Shown: in pieces, positions 27,354 to 36,047 of the stretch
Layout: every line of letters starts with the position of its first letter
How positions within the stretch are numbered: position 1 is the stretch's first letter
From: Rhizobium sp. CCGE 510
Lineage (GTDB): Bacteria; Pseudomonadota; Alphaproteobacteria; Rhizobiales; Rhizobiaceae
DNA length: 64,000 bases
Assembly: GCF_000292525.1 (NCBI RefSeq)
Contig: NZ_AEYF01000045.1
Coordinates: forward strand, 806,001 to 870,000
Direction of reading: 5' to 3'
Translations under genes and position numbers: made by a program
Notes under the pieces: generated by a model
Databases searched by the model: none
Seen by the model: the letters and a program-made list of their open reading frames with translations, nothing else
Told to the model about the DNA's origin: nothing

Positions 27354-28268
27354 ATGGCCGAACCAAACACGCAAGACACAAGCGCTCCAACGCCCGAACC
27401 CAGTCGCCTGTCGAAAGGGATCGCGGATTTCTTCAGCTCTCCGGCAGCCGCGATCGCCTTCCTCACGCTGGTGATCATATGTTGCCTGGCACTGTTTGCG
27501 CCATGGATCTCTCCGCAAAATCCCTATGATTTGATGCAGCTCGACATCATGGATGGACGACTGCCGCCGGGGTCCGAATCCATGACTGGGCTTGTTTATC
27601 ACCTCGGTACCGACAGCCAAGGCCGCGATATTCTGTCCGGTATCCTCTATGGTCTGCGTACCTCTTTGCTGGTGGGCGTTCTATCGGCTCTCGCTGCTGC
27701 CATCATCGGAACCTCAGCCGGACTGTTTGCCGCTTACATGGGAGGGCGCACGGAAACCGCGATGATGCGGCTCGTCGACCTGCAGCTCTCGTTTCCCACC
27801 ATATTGATGGCGCTCATGATGCTCGCCGTGCTCGGCAAGGGCGTGCCCAACGTCGTGATCGCACTGATCATCGCCGAGTGGGCGACCTATGCCCGCACGG
27901 TCCGCGGCACCGCTCTGGTCGAGCGCGAGAAGGAATATATCGAGGCGGCCCGGATGCTGCGCCTGCCCGGCTGGCGCATCCTCTTCAAGCACCTGCTGCC
28001 GAACTGTCTTGCGCCGGTCATCGTCATCGCCACCATGCAGATCGCCCGGGCAATCAGCCTCGAAGCAACTTTGTCCTTCCTCGGTCTCGGTGCATCCGTG
28101 ACCGAACCCTCGCTCGGCATGCTGATCTCGACGGGCTACCAGTACCTTCTGACAGGCCTCTACTGGATCAGCTTCTTTCCCGGCATTGCCCTTCTGGTCA
28201 CGATCGCGACGATCAACCTTGTCGGCGACCGGCTGCGCGATGTGCTCAACCCGAGGAACATGTCATGA
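27354..28268 (+). CDS. Peptide-type ABC transporter permease (DppC family, second importer)
   Basis: This 304-residue protein has a hydrophilic N-terminus of about 35 residues, then membrane helices. The GTDSQGRDILSGILYGLRTSL motif lies near residue 85, the EAA loop EYIEAARMLRLPGWRILFKHLLPN near residue 200, and the SLEATLSFLGLGASV segment and LRDVLNPR end follow. It overlaps the following ATPase gene by four bases. Confidence 0.88.
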   Translation: MAEPNTQDTSAPTPEPSRLSKGIADFFSSPAAAIAFLTLVIICCLALFAPWISPQNPYDLMQLDIMDGRLPPGSESMTGLVYHLGTDSQGRDILSGILYGLRTSLLVGVLSALAAAIIGTSAGLFAAYMGGRTETAMMRLVDLQLSFPTILMALMMLAVLGKGVPNVVIALIIAEWATYARTVRGTALVEREKEYIEAARMLRLPGWRILFKHLLPNCLAPVIVIATMQIARAISLEATLSFLGLGASVTEPSLGMLISTGYQYLLTGLYWISFFPGIALLVTIATINLVGDRLRDVLNPRNMS

Positions 28269-29242
28269 CGCCATTGCTGCAAGTGAGCAATCTTGTCACC
28301 GAATTCGGCGACGGCAGGGGACGCCCCAGCCTTTGCGCCGTCAACGATGTGTCGTTCACCGTGGAGCGCGGCAAGGTCCTTGGTCTCGTGGGAGAATCCG
28401 GATCAGGAAAGTCGGTGACCGGCTTCTCGATCATGCGGCTCCTCGACAAACCCGGCCGGGTTGCCGGCGGCCAGGTCATCTTCGACGGCGCCGACATCGC
28501 GAAATGCTCTGACGAAGAGATGCGGCAGCTGCGCGGCAAGCGGATCGCCATGGTATTCCAGGATCCGATGATGACGCTTAATCCGGTCCTGACGGTCGGG
28601 ACGCAGATGGTGGAAGCCGTCCAGGCACACGAGCGAGTCTCGAAGGATGCCGCCCGGCAGCGAGCGCGGGATGCTTTGGCGCTGGTCGGAATACCAAGCC
28701 CTGAAGAAAGGCTTGCCGCCTATCCGCATCAGTTTTCCGGCGGAATGCGCCAGCGCGTGGCCATTGCCATCGCGCTTCTTCACAAGCCGGACCTCATCAT
28801 CGCCGATGAACCGACAACGGCGCTTGATGTGACGATCCAGAGCCAGATCATTTCCGAATTCCAGAAGCTCACCGAAGAGGGAAATACGGCAATGATCTGG
28901 ATCACCCACGATCTGGCGGTGGTTTCAAGATTGGCCGACGAGATCGCCGTCATGTATGCCGGCCGCCTCGTCGAGACCGGACCGGTGGGCAAGGTCCTAA
29001 CCGATCCTCACCATCCCTACACTGCCGGTCTGATCGCGTCCGTTCCTTCGCAAAACAGACGTGGAGAACCCCTTCACCAGATCCGCGGCATGACACCGGC
29101 CATCAACCGCCTCCCGCAGGGATGCAGTTTTCGTACGCGCTGCGATCGGGCAACCGACGGCTGTCTGGTCATGCCGGCGCTCATGCCGGAAGGCGATCGC
29201 TCCTTCCGCTGCATTCATCCCGTAACGAAAGAGGTAGCATGA
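28265..29242 (+). CDS. Peptide-type ABC transporter ATPase (DppD family, second importer)
   Basis: This 325-residue ATPase has Walker A GESGSGKSV, Q-loop FQDPMMTLNP, signature FSGGMRQRVAIAIAL, Walker B LIIADEPTTALDVT, H-loop ITHDLAVV and the cysteine-bearing C-terminal extension QGCSFRTRCDRATDGC. The ATG overlaps the preceding permease stop (ATGA), and its own stop overlaps the start of the next ATPase. Confidence 0.9.
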   Translation: MTPLLQVSNLVTEFGDGRGRPSLCAVNDVSFTVERGKVLGLVGESGSGKSVTGFSIMRLLDKPGRVAGGQVIFDGADIAKCSDEEMRQLRGKRIAMVFQDPMMTLNPVLTVGTQMVEAVQAHERVSKDAARQRARDALALVGIPSPEERLAAYPHQFSGGMRQRVAIAIALLHKPDLIIADEPTTALDVTIQSQIISEFQKLTEEGNTAMIWITHDLAVVSRLADEIAVMYAGRLVETGPVGKVLTDPHHPYTAGLIASVPSQNRRGEPLHQIRGMTPAINRLPQGCSFRTRCDRATDGCLVMPALMPEGDRSFRCIHPVTKEVA

Positions 29243-30246
29243 TGACGGCGACCGCCGCGCCCCTGATCGAAGCGAGGAACGTGTCGCAGCGCTTCGGAGC
29301 CAAGCCCGACCTCGCCGCCAAGATCGCGCTCAAGCTCAAACTGGCCAAACCGGCGCCTGTTGTTCATGCGCTTGATAATGTCAGCCTCAGCATTTGGCCC
29401 GGAGAGGTTGTCGGCCTTGTCGGTGAAAGCGGCTGCGGAAAGTCGACGCTCGGCCGCGCCATTGCAGGGATCACCTCCCCGAGCCAGGGCCACATTCTCT
29501 GGAAGGGGATGGACCGAAGCGTCATGTCGAAAGGCGAGCAGCATCAGTTCGGTCTCGCCAGCCAGATGATCTTCCAGAACCCGATGGCGGCTCTCAATCC
29601 GCGCATGACCGTGGAGGAGCTTATCTGGGAGGCGCCCCGAACGCATGGGCTTGCCCGCTCGACGGAACGCGACACCTATGTCGACAGATATTTGATGCTG
29701 GCCGGTTTCGACCCGGCCATGAAAAAGCGATACCCGCATCAGTTTTCCGGTGGCCAGCGGCAACGCGTCAATATTGCGCGCGCGCTCGCCGTGCAGCCGA
29801 AGTTTCTCGTCTGCGACGAAAGCGTCGCAGCGCTCGACGTTTCCATCCAGGCTCAGGTCATCAACCTGTTCATGGAACTTCGTGACAAGCTTGACCTGAC
29901 CTATTTGTTCGTCAGCCATGATCTCGGCGTCGTGGAACATATTTCCGACCGCGTTGCGATCATGTATCTCGGCCGCATCGTCGAGGAGGCGCCCGTCGAG
30001 GAGGTTTTCAGGCGGCCCAATCATCCTTACACGAAAGCGCTCTTGGCCGAGGTGCCGCGCATCGAACCCGGCAAGCGGCAATTCAAGCCCGTCGATGGCG
30101 AACTCCCCAGCCCGATAAACCCGCCGAAAGGCTGTCACTTTCATCCGAGATGCCCGTTCGCGATCGACCGCTGTCATATGGAAGTACCGGTGAAAAAGGA
30201 AATTGCACCGGGGCACCTGTCGGCTTGCCATCTCAATGATGAATGA
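29239..30246 (+). CDS. Peptide-type ABC transporter ATPase (DppF family, second importer)
   Basis: This 335-residue ATPase has Walker A GESGCGKST near residue 60, Q-loop FQNPMAALNPRM, signature FSGGQRQRVNIARAL, and Walker B FLVCDESVAALDVS, in which the usual DEP is DES. The H-loop is VSHDLGVV, with C-terminal extension KGCHFHPRCPFAIDRC. An insertion before the first nucleotide-binding strand (PDLAAKIALKLKLAKPAP) is seen in some OppF/DppF relatives. It ends the second importer operon. Confidence 0.9.
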   Translation: MMTATAAPLIEARNVSQRFGAKPDLAAKIALKLKLAKPAPVVHALDNVSLSIWPGEVVGLVGESGCGKSTLGRAIAGITSPSQGHILWKGMDRSVMSKGEQHQFGLASQMIFQNPMAALNPRMTVEELIWEAPRTHGLARSTERDTYVDRYLMLAGFDPAMKKRYPHQFSGGQRQRVNIARALAVQPKFLVCDESVAALDVSIQAQVINLFMELRDKLDLTYLFVSHDLGVVEHISDRVAIMYLGRIVEEAPVEEVFRRPNHPYTKALLAEVPRIEPGKRQFKPVDGELPSPINPPKGCHFHPRCPFAIDRCHMEVPVKKEIAPGHLSACHLNDE

Positions 30247-30466
30247 TCTCAAACGACAGGACCGGTGACAGCGATCTGTCGCGCAAGCGGCCCGCGGGTT
30301 TGCAAGCTGGTGTCATCTTTTTCAGAGCAACGATCGGAGCAAAATTTATCCAGAAGACCGGCAACCCGATCTCGGTCGTTTAAGAGCAGAAGAATTTTCT
30401 GTTGTCGCAAATGAAAAATCTGATTTACTGACGTTTCGCTGCTTGGCTTTAAGGGGGATATTGCCG

Positions 30467-31141
30467 ATGGTGGGGACCCGCAGGGATATTTTGCTTGGTG
30501 GTTTGGCGTTACTTGGCGCCGGTGCAGTCGGGAAACCGGCGCTCGCCGCCGCGTCTTCCTATTTCGATGGCACCATGGTCGATAATGCCGTGACGTTTCG
30601 AAGGACCAACTTCGCCAAGATCGATAAACAGTGGCACCGCCAGGTCGTCAAATATTTCAGCAGCGAGCCGATCGGCACCGTCGTCGTCGATACCAGGCAC
30701 CATTTCCTCTATGTGATCATGGAGAACAAGACCGCCATCCGCTACGGCGTCGGCGTCGGCCGCGAGGGGTTCAAATGGTTTGGCCGCGCCACCATCGATG
30801 CCAAATCCCTTTGGCCGCGCTGGACGCCGCCGCCGGAAATGCGCAAGCGCCATCCCGAACTGCCCGAATTCGTCGCCGGAGGTTCACCGAAGAACCCGCT
30901 CGGGCCCCGCGCCATGTACCTCCATCGCGACGGCGTCGACACCGGCTACCGCTTCCATGGCACACTTGAGCCTTGGAGCATTGGCAAGGATGCCTCCAGC
31001 GGCTGCATCCGCATGTTCAACGAAGACGCCATCGACCTCTACCAGCGTTGCCCGATCGGCACAGCGGTACAGGTTCTGCCGCATATCGCCGACCAGGCCG
31101 AAAGCGCCGCGCAGGTCAGCCAAACCATCCCGGTCGAATAA
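30467..31141 (+). CDS. L,D-transpeptidase (YkuD domain) with TAT-type signal
   Basis: This 224-residue exported enzyme has an N-terminal TRRDILLGGLALLGAG twin-arginine signal ending near ALAA. The YkuD domain carries the catalytic motif FHGTLEPWSIGKDASSGCIRM, with Cys near residue 178. Such enzymes form 3-3 peptidoglycan cross-links or attach proteins to peptidoglycan. An AAGGGGGA site lies 9-10 bases before the ATG; an in-frame TTG six bases upstream is also possible. It precedes an OmpA-like lipoprotein gene by 13 bases, so both probably act on the cell wall. The 220 bases upstream hold no other gene that I can support. Confidence 0.88.
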   Translation: MVGTRRDILLGGLALLGAGAVGKPALAAASSYFDGTMVDNAVTFRRTNFAKIDKQWHRQVVKYFSSEPIGTVVVDTRHHFLYVIMENKTAIRYGVGVGREGFKWFGRATIDAKSLWPRWTPPPEMRKRHPELPEFVAGGSPKNPLGPRAMYLHRDGVDTGYRFHGTLEPWSIGKDASSGCIRMFNEDAIDLYQRCPIGTAVQVLPHIADQAESAAQVSQTIPVE

Positions 31142-31154
31142 GGAATATCACCTG

Positions 31155-31691
31155 ATGTCTGCTACGACCGGATACACCAGCCGCCTTCTCGCCGTGTCCA
31201 TGCTCCTGGCGCTTGCCGCCTGCTCCACCACCGAGATCGCCTCCCTGGAAGAACCCACTGCAGCGCCGACGACCGGCCAAACCAACGAACCAGCGCCCGG
31301 TTTCGAGAACGTCGCGGCCGGCAGCGAAGAGGATTTTATCCTCAATGTCGGGCGGCGAATCTACTTCAAGCAGGACTCCGCCGCGCTCGATTCCGTCGCC
31401 ATGGCAACCTTGGATAACCAGGCCAATTGGCTCAACAGGAACCCGAGCTGGCTGCTCAAGCTGCAGGGATTTGCCGACGATTCCGGTTCTGCTTCCAAAA
31501 TGGAAACGCTGTCGCAGAAGCGCGCCGATGCGGCGATGGCCTATCTCACCTCGAAGGGTGTGGATGCCAAGCGCATGTGGGCCAAGGGCTATGGCAACGA
31601 TCGCGAAGTTCGCGACTGCACGGATCGCTCCTGCAAGGTGCAGAACAGGCGCGTTGTCACCAACCTCCGCACTCAGCCCGACGCGGCTTGA
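31155..31691 (+). CDS. OmpA-family peptidoglycan-binding lipoprotein
   Basis: This 178-residue protein has a lipoprotein signal: hydrophobic SRLLAVSMLLALAAC with Cys near residue 23 as lipidation site. The C-terminal OmpA-like domain carries RIYFKQDSAALD, LQGFADDSGSASKMETLSQKRADAA, and the diaminopimelate-binding NRRVVTNLR. It resembles Pal-type outer-membrane lipoproteins that hold the outer membrane to peptidoglycan. It is co-transcribed with the L,D-transpeptidase and converges on the beta-glucosidase gene 17 bases away. Confidence 0.85.
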   Translation: MSATTGYTSRLLAVSMLLALAACSTTEIASLEEPTAAPTTGQTNEPAPGFENVAAGSEEDFILNVGRRIYFKQDSAALDSVAMATLDNQANWLNRNPSWLLKLQGFADDSGSASKMETLSQKRADAAMAYLTSKGVDAKRMWAKGYGNDREVRDCTDRSCKVQNRRVVTNLRTQPDAA

Positions 31692-31707
31692 TTGCAGATC
31701 GAACCAC

Positions 31708-34188
31708 TCAACGCGCCTCCAGCCTGCTGCTAGAGGGCCGCCACTCATAGCTCGATGGCGACGACAGATCGATGACGAACCTGATATCCGCGGCATTCGC
31801 CGCCACGACCAGCTGATAGTCACCCGGTTCGGCGCGGAAGGCGCCGGCCTCGATGTCGAAATAAGCGAGATCGCGCGGCAGGATCTTCATTGTGGCCGTG
31901 CCGGTCTCACCGGGCTGCAGCGATAGCTTTGCGAAAGCGCGCAATTCCTTGTCCGGCCGCTCCACCTTGGTCTTCGGTGAACGCACATAGAGCTGCACCA
32001 GTTCCGAGCCTGCCCGGTCGCCGATATTGGTCAGATCGACGCTGACCGTCACGCCTTCAGTATCCATTTCGCCGGCCGACACCCGCGGTGCACTCCAGTC
32101 AAAGCGCGTATAGCCAAGGCCGAAACCGAAGGGGAAGAGCGGCTCGACGGCGTGTGTGTCGTGATGACGGTAGCCGACGAAGACGCCTTCGGCGTAACGC
32201 ACATGCCCGTCCTTGCCGGGATAAACTACGGGATCACTTGTGATGGAGGAATTGTCGGCAAGCGCTTTCGGGAATGTCTGCGGCAGGCGTCCGCCTGGCT
32301 CGACGTCGCCGAACAATACGTCGGCGACGGCATTGCCCAGCTCCTGCCCGGGATACCAGATCTCAAGCACGGCGCGAACCTTGCCGAGCCAGGGCATTTC
32401 CACCGGGCCGCCGGTCTGCAGCACGACGACGGTATTGACGTTAACAGCTGCCACCCGCTCGATCAGCTCCTCCTGCCGGCCCGGAAGCCGCATGTCGGGC
32501 AGATCCAGACCCTCGGTGTCCCATTCACCGTCGCGGCCGACGAAGAGAAGCGCCACACCGGCATTGCGGGCCGTCTCGACGGCTGCGTCGATATCGGCGT
32601 CGCCGAGCGGCTTTTCCAGACCGAAACGCACGGCGATGAGGTTGATGCCATCGCCGCTCGCCGTGGACGGCTCATACTCGACAGTCAACGCATAGGCGCG
32701 GCCGGCATCGAGCGTCACCGTTCCGCGCTCTTCGTCATTGGCCGTGCCGAAATAGTTCTCGCCGCACGTCCAGCCGTCGTGGCCGTCGACGGTCAGTGCG
32801 CCATCGACGAAGAGCCGCGCCAGGCCGGCATTGGTCATGCCGAAGAGGTGCTCGCCGCTCTCTTCCGGCACGAATTGCATGCTCATCCTGGCCGAGAAAT
32901 CGGCGGGGTCGAGTTCGCTCGACGGCAGCTCGAACCAGAAGAATTCACCCTTGTCGACGATTTCGACATGGAGCGGGTCGCCCTTGCAGCCGCGGCCCTT
33001 GAAATATTCGACGGTGATCTTTCCCTTGAACACGTCAATCAGACGGTTGTGGCGGCAGGCGACCGCATGGCTGATGCTGTTGGCATTGGAAAGGGCGGCG
33101 CGAATGCCTTCAAGCGGACTGACCGTGTAATGCGCTGCGATCTGCGCGCTGCCGCCGCCCATGACGCGCGCGCTTGCCGCATTGGGTCCGATGACGGCAA
33201 TCCGGTCGAGCGAGGTCTTGGCAAGCGGCAGGATGCCATCATTTTTGAGAAGGACCGCACCCTCTGCGCCGAGGCGCCGGATCAGTGCCCGGTCTTCCTG
33301 CAGATCGATCGCCCGCTCGGTGAGATCGGGCTTATTCTCGAATGCACCGACCCGCTCGAGCAGACGCAGCATCCGCCGCGCCGCCGCCCGCACAGTCGCG
33401 GCCTCAACCTTGCCCTCGCGCACGGCGGCAACCAGTTTCTCGCCGCGATCGCGCGCCGGACCCGGCATTTCAAGATCGAGACCGGCATTGATCGTTTCTT
33501 CAGTCGAATGCGATCCGAACCAGTCGGACATGACGATCCCGTCAAATCCCCATTCCTCGCGCAGCACCTTGGTCAATAGCCACTCGTGCTCGCTCGTATA
33601 GGTGCCGTTGAGGCGATTATAGGAAGACATGACCGCCATCACGCCGGCACGGCGCACCGCCTGTTCGAAGGGCGGCAGATAGATTTCGCGCAGCGTCCGC
33701 TCGTCGATATCAGAAGACATGGTCTGCCGCTCGATCTCGGATTCATTGCCGGCGAAATGCTTGATCGTCGCCGCGATCCCCTCGCCCTGGACGCCGTCGA
33801 TATAGGAGACGGCGAGTTCGGCGGTCAGCATCGGATCTTCGGAGTAACATTCGAAATTGCGCCCGTTGAGGCCGGAGCGATGGATATTCACCGTGGGCGC
33901 CAGCAGTACCGCCGCACCCTTGCTCTTTGCCTGACGCGCAAGCGCCGCCCCCATCTGCTGGACGAGATCGGGATTCCAGGTGGCGCCGAGTGCTATGCCG
34001 ACGGGAAAGCAGGTCGCCTTGACACCCGCGACCAGCGAACCCGCGCCGCGGGCGCCGTTCGGCCCGTCCGTCACCTTGATCTTCGGCACGCCGAGACGCT
34101 CGACGGGAACGGTCGTCCAGAAATCAGCGCCTGACAACAGCGAGACCTGCTCTTCGAGCGTCATCTGGTCGAGAATGGAATCGATCAT
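31708..34188 (-). CDS. GH3 beta-glucosidase with inserted PA14 domain
   Basis: This 826-residue glycoside hydrolase has the N-terminal GH3 barrel starting LDQMTLEEQVSLLSGADFW, with the KHFAGNESE substrate loop and nucleophile Asp in GIVMSDWFGSHST near residue 220. The second GH3 domain is interrupted by a PA14 carbohydrate-binding insert (about 385-505), and a C-terminal fibronectin-III-like domain ends in ELVQLYVRSP. There is no signal peptide, so it acts on imported aryl- or oligo-glucosides. The architecture matches Agrobacterium/Rhizobium beta-glucosidases. AGGAGG precedes the ATG. A divergent TetR gene is the likely regulator. Confidence 0.9.
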   Translation of the reverse strand: MIDSILDQMTLEEQVSLLSGADFWTTVPVERLGVPKIKVTDGPNGARGAGSLVAGVKATCFPVGIALGATWNPDLVQQMGAALARQAKSKGAAVLLAPTVNIHRSGLNGRNFECYSEDPMLTAELAVSYIDGVQGEGIAATIKHFAGNESEIERQTMSSDIDERTLREIYLPPFEQAVRRAGVMAVMSSYNRLNGTYTSEHEWLLTKVLREEWGFDGIVMSDWFGSHSTEETINAGLDLEMPGPARDRGEKLVAAVREGKVEAATVRAAARRMLRLLERVGAFENKPDLTERAIDLQEDRALIRRLGAEGAVLLKNDGILPLAKTSLDRIAVIGPNAASARVMGGGSAQIAAHYTVSPLEGIRAALSNANSISHAVACRHNRLIDVFKGKITVEYFKGRGCKGDPLHVEIVDKGEFFWFELPSSELDPADFSARMSMQFVPEESGEHLFGMTNAGLARLFVDGALTVDGHDGWTCGENYFGTANDEERGTVTLDAGRAYALTVEYEPSTASGDGINLIAVRFGLEKPLGDADIDAAVETARNAGVALLFVGRDGEWDTEGLDLPDMRLPGRQEELIERVAAVNVNTVVVLQTGGPVEMPWLGKVRAVLEIWYPGQELGNAVADVLFGDVEPGGRLPQTFPKALADNSSITSDPVVYPGKDGHVRYAEGVFVGYRHHDTHAVEPLFPFGFGLGYTRFDWSAPRVSAGEMDTEGVTVSVDLTNIGDRAGSELVQLYVRSPKTKVERPDKELRAFAKLSLQPGETGTATMKILPRDLAYFDIEAGAFRAEPGDYQLVVAANAADIRFVIDLSSPSSYEWRPSSSRLEAR

Positions 34189-34226
34189 GCAAACCTCCTC
34201 TGGCGCCGCTGCTCTTCCGTTAAACC

Positions 34227-34242
34227 TACCGATTACTCGGTA
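34227..34242. promoter_or_regulatory. Candidate TetR operator between beta-glucosidase and TetR genes
   Basis: TACCGA, four bases, TCGGTA: a perfect inverted repeat 39 bp before the glucosidase start and 99 bp before the TetR start. Its position in the divergent gap fits simultaneous control of both genes. Confidence 0.55.
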
Positions 34243-34340
34243 TTTTTAAGATGTCAACCGGCCCGGCCTGATGTATGTATAAAGGGCTGCAGGGTTGCCG
34301 ATCGGCGCCCTGCCGCCAAAGGAGGCTGACCGGAGAGACG

Positions 34341-34970
34341 ATGACAGACGAGAAGGCCACACAGGATGAAAAGCGGCGGCGCCGATCCACCAAGGGAGAA
34401 GCGCGCCGAGTAGAAATCCTGACGGCGGCGATGCGGCGCTTTGCCGACGACGGCTACCAGAACGCCCCCATCGCCGATATCGCCCGGGATGTCGGCTTGT
34501 CGCTGCCCGGCCTTCTGCACCACTTCCCGACCAAGGTCGATCTCCTGCTCGCAATCCTTGCCAAGCGCGATCTCGAAAGCGCGGATTTCATCGGACACTA
34601 TCGCGCCGATCTGCGCGGCCTGCTCAACGGCATGGTCGCCATCTTCCGCCGCAACGCCGAAATGGTCGAGGTCGTCAGGGCCTTCGCCATCCTGAATGCC
34701 GAGAGCCTGATGAAGGACCACCCCGCCAAGCCCTGGTTTCTTGCTCGCGCCACCCAGATGCAGAACGGCGTCGCCTCGACCTTCGAACGAGCCATCGCTG
34801 ATGGCACGATCGACGCCAAGATCGATGGTGAGACGATGGCCGCCGAACTGATCGCAGTAATGGACGGCCTTCAGATGCTCTGGCTGCGCGATCCCACCCG
34901 CTTCGACATGGTCGGCGGCTTGGAAGCCTATGTCGGCCGACTGCTGGCAAGCCTCGGTTTGGAAGGCTGA
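34341..34970 (+). CDS. TetR-family transcriptional regulator
   Basis: This 209-residue regulator begins with a basic stretch, followed by the TetR helix-turn-helix (RRVEILTAAMRRFADDGYQNAPIADIARDVGLSLPGLLHHFPTKVDLL, about 22-70). The helical C-terminal ligand domain ends DMVGGLEAYVGRLLASL. The ATG at 34341 has a good GGAG site; an upstream in-frame start would add 22 residues unrelated to the family. It is divergent from the GH3 gene with a palindrome between them, so it probably represses beta-glucoside use. Confidence 0.85.
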   Translation: MTDEKATQDEKRRRRSTKGEARRVEILTAAMRRFADDGYQNAPIADIARDVGLSLPGLLHHFPTKVDLLLAILAKRDLESADFIGHYRADLRGLLNGMVAIFRRNAEMVEVVRAFAILNAESLMKDHPAKPWFLARATQMQNGVASTFERAIADGTIDAKIDGETMAAELIAVMDGLQMLWLRDPTRFDMVGGLEAYVGRLLASLGLEG

Positions 34971-34976
34971 TTGGAT

Positions 34977-35495
34977 TTATCTTCCATCAAAGCGGGCCAA
35001 CCAATCCATGATGCGGCTTACCGCTTCGTGATATCTTTGGCCGACCAGCAAACCCGTATGTGTCGTCTCCTGAAGACCCAGATATTCGCCGCCGATGTGC
35101 CGAGCCGTCGCCCGGCCTCGGCGATCATCGGCTTCATCGTTGGCGGCTGAAATGACCACGCTGGGGCAGGTGATCTTCCGGCTTTCAATGGAAATCCCCG
35201 CCGCCCCGAAATGAAATGAAATGAAATGAAATGAAAATGCAGTGAATGCCTTCGCAGATTCCATTGACAGGTATTTCCGCTGGAACTCGATATCTTCAAG
35301 CGTTTCATCGGCGCTGCTTTGCCCGTCGCGCGCCGGTGCCGGCATAATGAGGCCCGGCATTCGTGACGCAAGATCGTCATAAGGCACCTCGTCATGCACT
35401 TCCCTGCAAATGCTGGAATGGATCAACACCAGCCCGGCAGCCGTGGGCATTCCATAAGCCGTACGAGCGGTTGTTTTTGCCGAAAACCCTGACAC
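34977..35495 (-). pseudogene. Truncated alpha/beta hydrolase with internal pentanucleotide repeat
   Basis: The frame encodes the C-terminal part of an alpha/beta hydrolase: HDEVPYDDLASRMPGLIMP, the acid strand TCPSVVISAANDEADD, and the histidine in QETTHTGLLVG followed by VSRIMDWLARF. The N-terminal lid and the GxSxG nucleophile elbow are absent; the apparent first residues run into an unrelated LysR remnant. A (GAAAT)5 repeat sits in the middle and encodes FSFHFISFHF. The gene is best read as a decayed fragment that could still switch frame by repeat slippage. Confidence 0.55.
35208..35238. repeat. Pentanucleotide simple sequence repeat (GAAAT)5 plus one variant unit
   Basis: Five perfect GAAAT units (35208-35232) are followed by GAAAAT (35233-35238), inside the hydrolase fragment. 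A five-base unit changes the reading frame with each gain or loss. Confidence 0.85.
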
Positions 35496-35755
35496 TCAAC
35501 AATACCGATGCCGGGCTGCGGGCGGCACAGAACGGTCTCGGGCTTGCGCATCTGCCCGTCTATGTCGCGCAGGCCAAATCCGAGCAGGTAACCTGGTCCC
35601 CGTCCTCACCCACTTCATGGCGCCCTTCGGCTCGATCTCGCTCGTCTGCCATCCAACCGCCAGCTCTCACCGAAAGTCCGCGCTTTCGTGGATTTCGTCG
35701 TCGAGAATTTTGCCGCCCGACCTGAGGCGTCTCTACCGGCAGCAGACTTGTCATG
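35463..35755 (+). pseudogene. LysR-type regulator remnant with two frameshifts
   Basis: Three consecutive frames carry the C-terminal third of a LysR effector domain. The first reads LTLNNTDAGLRAAQNGLGLAHLPVYVA, the second GNLVPVLTHFMAPFGSISLV, and the third LPSNRQLSPKVRAFVDFVVENF, ending at a TGA near 35755. The HTH and most of the effector domain are missing. The remnant faces the truncated hydrolase head to head, so a deletion probably removed the 5' ends of both genes. Confidence 0.65.
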
Positions 35756-36047
35756 ATGATTGCTGCTCCGTGCGTTGCGACAGATTTCCTGAGGCGATCC
35801 GCATCTCACCGGCGCCGCCGTCGATAAACATGTAATAAAAGGTTCCGCTTTCACCGAGCCGGGAACTTGAATGCGCGATCGGGATGGTGAGCGCCGGAAG
35901 TGGATAAGACTGGCGACCGCTCTCGCGATCTTGCTGACTGGGCGCGCGCCGTACAGTCCTGGGATGGCTCGAGCGGCTGCAGCCGAAGATCGAGAGCCAG
36001 CACCGCCGCAACGGAGCGGCGGTGCTGGCTCTCTCAAAAAAGAACCA
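35756..36047. other. Non-coding stretch after the LysR remnant
   Basis: About 290 bases with no frame resembling a known protein. The only structure I see is the long hairpin at 35992-36033. Confidence 0.5.
35992..36033. terminator. 18-bp GC-rich hairpin downstream of the alpha-mannosidase gene
   Basis: The arms at 35992-36009 and 36016-36033 are perfectly complementary over 18 bases with a six-base loop. It lies 15 bases beyond the mannosidase stop codon. An A-run follows on the plus strand, so the U-tract expected for intrinsic termination of the minus-strand transcript precedes rather than follows the stem. It may act as an mRNA 3'-end stabiliser. Confidence 0.6.

Noticed and set aside
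35751..36011. 86-codon minus-strand frame between the LysR remnant and the hairpin
   Set aside because: No ribosome site and no recognisable sequence; it overlaps the remnant and the hairpin.
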